Below the pieces are notes generated by a model that ran no database searches, was not told the origin of the DNA, and was given only the letters and a program-made list of their open reading frames with translations. From the NCBI GenBank assembly GCA_964440735.1, contig CAYTTK010000065.1, positions 1 through 15,045 of the forward strand: DNA of 15,045 nucleotides, given 5' to 3'. A program made the position numbers and the translations under genes. This document shows positions 12,072 to 15,045 of the stretch, one piece after another (the stretch's first letter is position 1; each line of letters opens with the position of its first letter). The DNA is from CAZBWE01 sp964440735. Its GTDB lineage: Bacteria > Planctomycetota > Phycisphaerae > Sedimentisphaerales > Anaerobacaceae.

Positions 12072-13424
12072 ATGCTTAAAACGGTATTTAACATATTCAG
12101 AATACAGGACCTGCGTAACAAGATTCTTTTTACCTTGGCACTGCTGATAATATACAGGGTCGGTTTCCATATCCCTGTGCCCTTCTTTGACCAGTCGAAG
12201 ATAGCTGAAGTCGCCGAGACAAGAGACACCAAAGGTGGCTTAGCTAGAGCTGCTGAATATATGCAGATGTTTACCGGTGGAACATTGGAGAAAAGCAGCT
12301 TGTTTGGGCTGGGAATTATGCCCTATATTACCTCATCGATTATTCTTATGCTTCTTGGTGAGGTTATTCCTGCTTTGAAAAAATTACGCCAGGAAGGCCA
12401 AACCGGCTATAAAAAAATACAGGAGTACACACGCTACTTGACCGTAGGGATATGCGTTGTTCAGTCGTTAATGTTTATGAAACTATTAGGGGGGCAGGGA
12501 TTGACTTACGCGGGTATGTACCGTCAGGCCCTGATAATGGGCGTTGTCGGCATGACAGCCGGCACAATCTTTTTGATGTGGCTCGGCGAGCAGATAGATG
12601 AGTACGGGATAGGCAACGGTATCAGTTTGATAATTATGGCCGGCATTATATCTCGATTGCCCTGGGCGGTGATGGAGGTTGTGGAAAATGCGGATATTAA
12701 TGTGGCATCAGCTCCTGATAAATACGGCCCGGCAGAGATATTATTCTTGATAGCCGCCTTTGTATTCGTCGTTGCAGGTGCCATATTAATAACTCAAGGT
12801 CAGCGCCGGATACCAATTCAACAGGCAAAACAAATGCGGGGCCGAAGGCTTTATGGGGGCCAGAGACATTACTTGCCGATGCGTGTCAATCACGGTGGAG
12901 TGATGCCGATAATCTTCGCATCGAGCTTTATGATGTTTCCGCCGATTATAATTGACCAGTTGGCAAGCAGGTTTGATTCGAGAATTCTTGATACTCTTAA
13001 AGAAGCTTTCGCTTATCATTCATATACCTACAATGTTTTATATATGTTGCTGATATTTTTATTCGCTTATTTTTGGGTATCGGTGCAGTTTCAGCCAAAA
13101 GAGATGGCCAAAAATTTAAGAGATTCAGGGGCTTTTATCCCCGGACTTCGGCCAGGACGTAGAACCGCTGAATATCTGGAAACGGTGATGACAAGGATTA
13201 CTTATTATGGTGCCGCATTCTTGGCCATAATTGCTATTGTGCCGTCTCTGATTTCAGTATTGTTGGGAATTGATTGGCGCGTAGCAATGTATTTGGGTGG
13301 AACAAGTTTATTGATAGTTGTCAGTGTCTCGCTGGACCTGGTGCAGAAAATCGAGGCCAACCTCTTGATGCGCAGCTATGAGGGCTTCAGTCAAACAGGC
13401 AGGATAAAAGGAGCTTATGCATGA
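12072..13424 (+). CDS. secY: Protein translocase subunit SecY
   Basis: SecY is the channel of the Sec translocon in the inner membrane, moving unfolded proteins with SecE/SecG and SecA or the ribosome. It has 450 residues (E. coli 443). Ten membrane segments can be placed near residues 18-36, 77-98, 123-139, 152-171, 181-203, 221-241, 276-296, 320-340, 378-398 and 405-425. FGLGIMPYITSSIILMLL, QIDEYGIGNGISLIIMAGI, GQRRIPIQ, GGVMPIIFASS, and DSGAFIPGLRPGRRTAEYL (cytoplasmic loop contacting SecA or the ribosome) are family motifs. The ATG at 12072 lacks a normal Shine-Dalgarno: AGGAG lies 40 bases upstream. The stop overlaps the adk start by four bases (ATGA). Confidence 0.98.
   Translation: MLKTVFNIFRIQDLRNKILFTLALLIIYRVGFHIPVPFFDQSKIAEVAETRDTKGGLARAAEYMQMFTGGTLEKSSLFGLGIMPYITSSIILMLLGEVIPALKKLRQEGQTGYKKIQEYTRYLTVGICVVQSLMFMKLLGGQGLTYAGMYRQALIMGVVGMTAGTIFLMWLGEQIDEYGIGNGISLIIMAGIISRLPWAVMEVVENADINVASAPDKYGPAEILFLIAAFVFVVAGAILITQGQRRIPIQQAKQMRGRRLYGGQRHYLPMRVNHGGVMPIIFASSFMMFPPIIIDQLASRFDSRILDTLKEAFAYHSYTYNVLYMLLIFLFAYFWVSVQFQPKEMAKNLRDSGAFIPGLRPGRRTAEYLETVMTRITYYGAAFLAIIAIVPSLISVLLGIDWRVAMYLGGTSLLIVVSVSLDLVQKIEANLLMRSYEGFSQTGRIKGAYA
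13408..13423 (+). promoter_or_regulatory. Strong ribosome binding site of adk inside secY end
   Basis: AAGGAG at 13408-13413 lies seven bases before ATG 13421, within the last secY codons. It is the strongest Shine-Dalgarno in the window and fits coupled but independently efficient translation of adk. Confidence 0.7.
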
Positions 13425-14083
13425 GAATAGTGTTGCTGGGTGCACCGGGTGCGGGCAAGGGAACCCAATGTAAACGCATTGCTGCCCAGCATCGTTTGCT
13501 CCATTTATCCAGTGGTGATATCTTAAGACACCACAGGGCAGCAGGAACGGAGCTGGGAAAAAAGGCCAGCAGTTTTATGGATTCAGGTGCACTTGTGCCG
13601 GATGAAATTATAGTTGAAATGATGATTGATGCGATAAAGAAAGCTCTTGTTGCCGGTTTCATACTCGATGGTTTCCCAAGAACCGTTAATCAGGCAGTCG
13701 AGCTTGATAAATCATTGGCTTTGGCCAATCAGCAAATAGATGTTGTTTTGAATCTGAAAATTGATGACCGGGTGGTTGCTAAGAGAATGACCGGCAGAAG
13801 AAGCTGTCCTAAGTGTGGCGCGGTTTACCACATTGAAAACTTAAAGCCGAAAGTTGAAGATATATGTGATAATGATGGCGCCCGGCTTGTTCAGAGGCCT
13901 GATGATATCCCTGAGGTGGTGGCGAATCGTCTTAAAAACTACCACCAGCAGACAAAACCGGTGTTGGATTACTATAAAAATAATCCCGGTTCGATGATAG
14001 TTTATGATGTCAATGCTAATAAAAGCGCCGACGAGGTTAGTGCCTTAATACTTGAGAAGCTGGATGCCCTTGTCAAAACATAA
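13421..14083 (+). CDS. adk: Adenylate kinase
   Basis: This cytosolic enzyme interconverts ATP + AMP and 2 ADP. It has 220 residues, the long-LID form. The P-loop GAPGAGKGT lies at residues 7-15, the AMP site has SSGDILR (30-36) and GFILDGFPRT (79-88), and the catalytic Arg region VAKRMTGRR is at 119-127. The LID carries a probable structural zinc site: Cys129-x2-Cys132-x16-Cys149-x2-Asp152. Asp as the fourth ligand is a known variant in this family. R-x-D-D and V-x-x-R-L-x-x-Y-x-x-x-T-x-P are present near 159-180. The gene overlaps secY by four bases, the standard secY-adk-map arrangement. Confidence 0.98.
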   Translation: MRIVLLGAPGAGKGTQCKRIAAQHRLLHLSSGDILRHHRAAGTELGKKASSFMDSGALVPDEIIVEMMIDAIKKALVAGFILDGFPRTVNQAVELDKSLALANQQIDVVLNLKIDDRVVAKRMTGRRSCPKCGAVYHIENLKPKVEDICDNDGARLVQRPDDIPEVVANRLKNYHQQTKPVLDYYKNNPGSMIVYDVNANKSADEVSALILEKLDALVKT

Positions 14084-14104
14084 AATTGTAAGATATGGAA
14101 TTAG

Positions 14105-14884
14105 ATGGCTATAACGCTTCGCAGCCGAAGAGAAATTGAGTTAATGCGAAAAGCAGGTGCTGTTGTAGCTGATGTTCTCTCAAAACTGAAAGAGATTGCT
14201 GAGCCAGGAGTAACGACCGGCCGGTTGGATGCTGTGGCCTCGCAAATAACCGCCGATGCAGGAGCACAGGCATTATTTAAAGGTGTCCGCAGCCAGGTGG
14301 CTCAAATCCCGTTTCCGGGTGTAATTTGCGCCTCCATAAATGAGCAGGTCGTTCATGGGATTCCTTCTGATGATATTAAGCTCAAGGCAGGCGATATCCT
14401 GAGCATCGATTTTGGCGCCAGATTGGATGGCTATTGTGGAGATGCTGCTGTTACGATTGCTATAGGAGAGATTTCTGAGGACAAATGCAGACTTCTGGAT
14501 GTAACAAGGCATGTTCTTAGTATAGCAATAGACAAGGCCAGGCCAAATGTTAGATGGAGCCAGATAGCCGCACAGATGCAGGATTACGCTGAATCAGCCG
14601 GCTTTTCAGTAGTAAAAGATTTTGTTGGCCACGGTATCGGCAAAAAAATGCACGAAGAGCCGAGAGTGCCCAATTTCGTCAGCGATGAGATGCTCTCTCA
14701 CGATATTGTTTTAACCGAGGGAATGGTTTTAGCGGTTGAGCCGATGATTAATGCCGGCACCAGTGCCGTTCGGATACTAAAAAATGGTTGGACTGTGGTA
14801 ACAAAAGATAGTAGATGGTCAGCTCATTTTGAGCATACGATTGCAATTGTGGAAAATGGTTGTGAAGTGCTGACTGTAAAGTAA
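14105..14884 (+). CDS. map: Methionine aminopeptidase, type I
   Basis: This enzyme removes the initiator Met from nascent proteins at the ribosome, a two-metal hydrolase. It has 259 residues (E. coli 264), with no N-terminal zinc extension. The five metal ligands are all present: Asp102 (SIDFGA), Asp113 (GYCGDAAVT), His176 (GHGIGKKMHEEP), Glu212 (AVEPMI) and Glu243 (HFEHTIAI). The substrate-binding His84 (QVVHGIP) and His183 are also kept. ATG 14105 begins ITLRSRREIELMRKAG, the usual type-I start. It lies 21 bp after adk, consistent with cotranscription. infA follows after 6 bp. Confidence 0.98.
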   Translation: MAITLRSRREIELMRKAGAVVADVLSKLKEIAEPGVTTGRLDAVASQITADAGAQALFKGVRSQVAQIPFPGVICASINEQVVHGIPSDDIKLKAGDILSIDFGARLDGYCGDAAVTIAIGEISEDKCRLLDVTRHVLSIAIDKARPNVRWSQIAAQMQDYAESAGFSVVKDFVGHGIGKKMHEEPRVPNFVSDEMLSHDIVLTEGMVLAVEPMINAGTSAVRILKNGWTVVTKDSRWSAHFEHTIAIVENGCEVLTVK

Positions 14885-14890
14885 ACGCTT

Positions 14891-15045
14891 ATGGCAAAGA
14901 AGGACACAATAAGATTACAAGCTAAAGTAATCGATGCTTTGCCGAACGCAATGTTTAATGTGGAATTGGAAAACGGCCACAGAGTTTTGGCGCACGTTTC
15001 AGGCAAAATGCGCATGAATTTTATTCGGATTTTGCCGGGCGATAC
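14891..15045 (+). CDS. infA: Translation initiation factor IF-1, 3'-truncated by window edge
   Basis: IF-1 is an OB-fold (S1-like) factor that occupies the 30S A-site during initiation. About 51 of the usual 71-73 residues are in the window: MAKKDTIRLQAKVIDALPNA, then MFNVELENGHRVLAHVSGKM and RMNFIRILPGD. These match the family strands F-x-V-x-L-E-N-G-H and A-H-[IV]-S-G-K-M-R. The position after map is the common bacterial one, ahead of rpmJ and rpsM. No Shine-Dalgarno is visible in the 6-bp gap after map, and translation may be coupled. Confidence 0.96.
   Translation, partial: MAKKDTIRLQAKVIDALPNAMFNVELENGHRVLAHVSGKMRMNFIRILPGD

Noticed and set aside
13805..13876. Adenylate kinase LID with Asp in place of the fourth Cys as a broken zinc site
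   Set aside because: C-x2-C-x16-C-x2-D is a known zinc-binding variant of the family, so it is not a defect.

Overview
This window is one continuous bacterial ribosomal-protein locus, all on the + strand. It is the fused S10 + spc superoperon with the 3' end of the str operon in front and the start of the alpha-operon side behind. The order is fusA (5'-truncated by the window edge), a 558-bp non-coding leader, rpsJ, rplC, rplD, rplW, rplB, rpsS, rplV, rpsC, rplP, rpmC, rpsQ, rplN, rplX, rplE, rpsN, rpsH, rplF, rplR, rpsE, rplO, secY, adk, map, and infA (3'-truncated by the window edge). I found no mobile element, CRISPR array, tRNA or rRNA, and no frameshifted gene.

The gene order is ancestral bacterial, but several details point to a divergent lineage. 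No tuf lies between fusA and rpsJ. No rpmD (L30) lies between rpsE and rplO. The L2 active-site loop reads VSHPLGGGEG instead of the usual VDHPHGGGEG. L3 and L14 carry small internal insertions, S3 has a long polar tail, and S14 is the short zinc-binding form. From protein similarity as I remember it, I lean to Planctomycetota, possibly Phycisphaerae-like. That assignment is an inference and no search was run. GC content looks moderate by eye.

Layout: 1-1728 is EF-G. 1729-2286 is a leader with a possible fusA terminator, two promoter-like sites (1818-1846 and 2161-2188) and a 26-bp hairpin (2029-2092) between them. 2287-8303 is the S10-operon block through L14. 8304-12028 is the rest of the spc block. 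12072-15045 carries protein export and maturation genes (SecY, adenylate kinase, methionine aminopeptidase) and initiation factor IF-1. Most genes are 0-85 bp apart and three pairs overlap (rplC/rplD, rpsH/rplF, secY/adk), so one or a few long transcripts are likely. The products together build both subunits, start and translocate translation, export nascent protein, and trim N-terminal Met.

The most unusual item is rplV. The L22 domain is preceded in the same frame by about 72 residues that look like a Cro/CI (XRE-type) helix-turn-helix. A good internal Shine-Dalgarno and TTG codon sit exactly at the domain junction, so the gene might make both a fused and a canonical L22. Second is the long leader hairpin before rpsJ, a candidate autoregulatory element. 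Third is a family of 7-bp-period repeats (ACGAGAT-like) that sit directly before several start codons.
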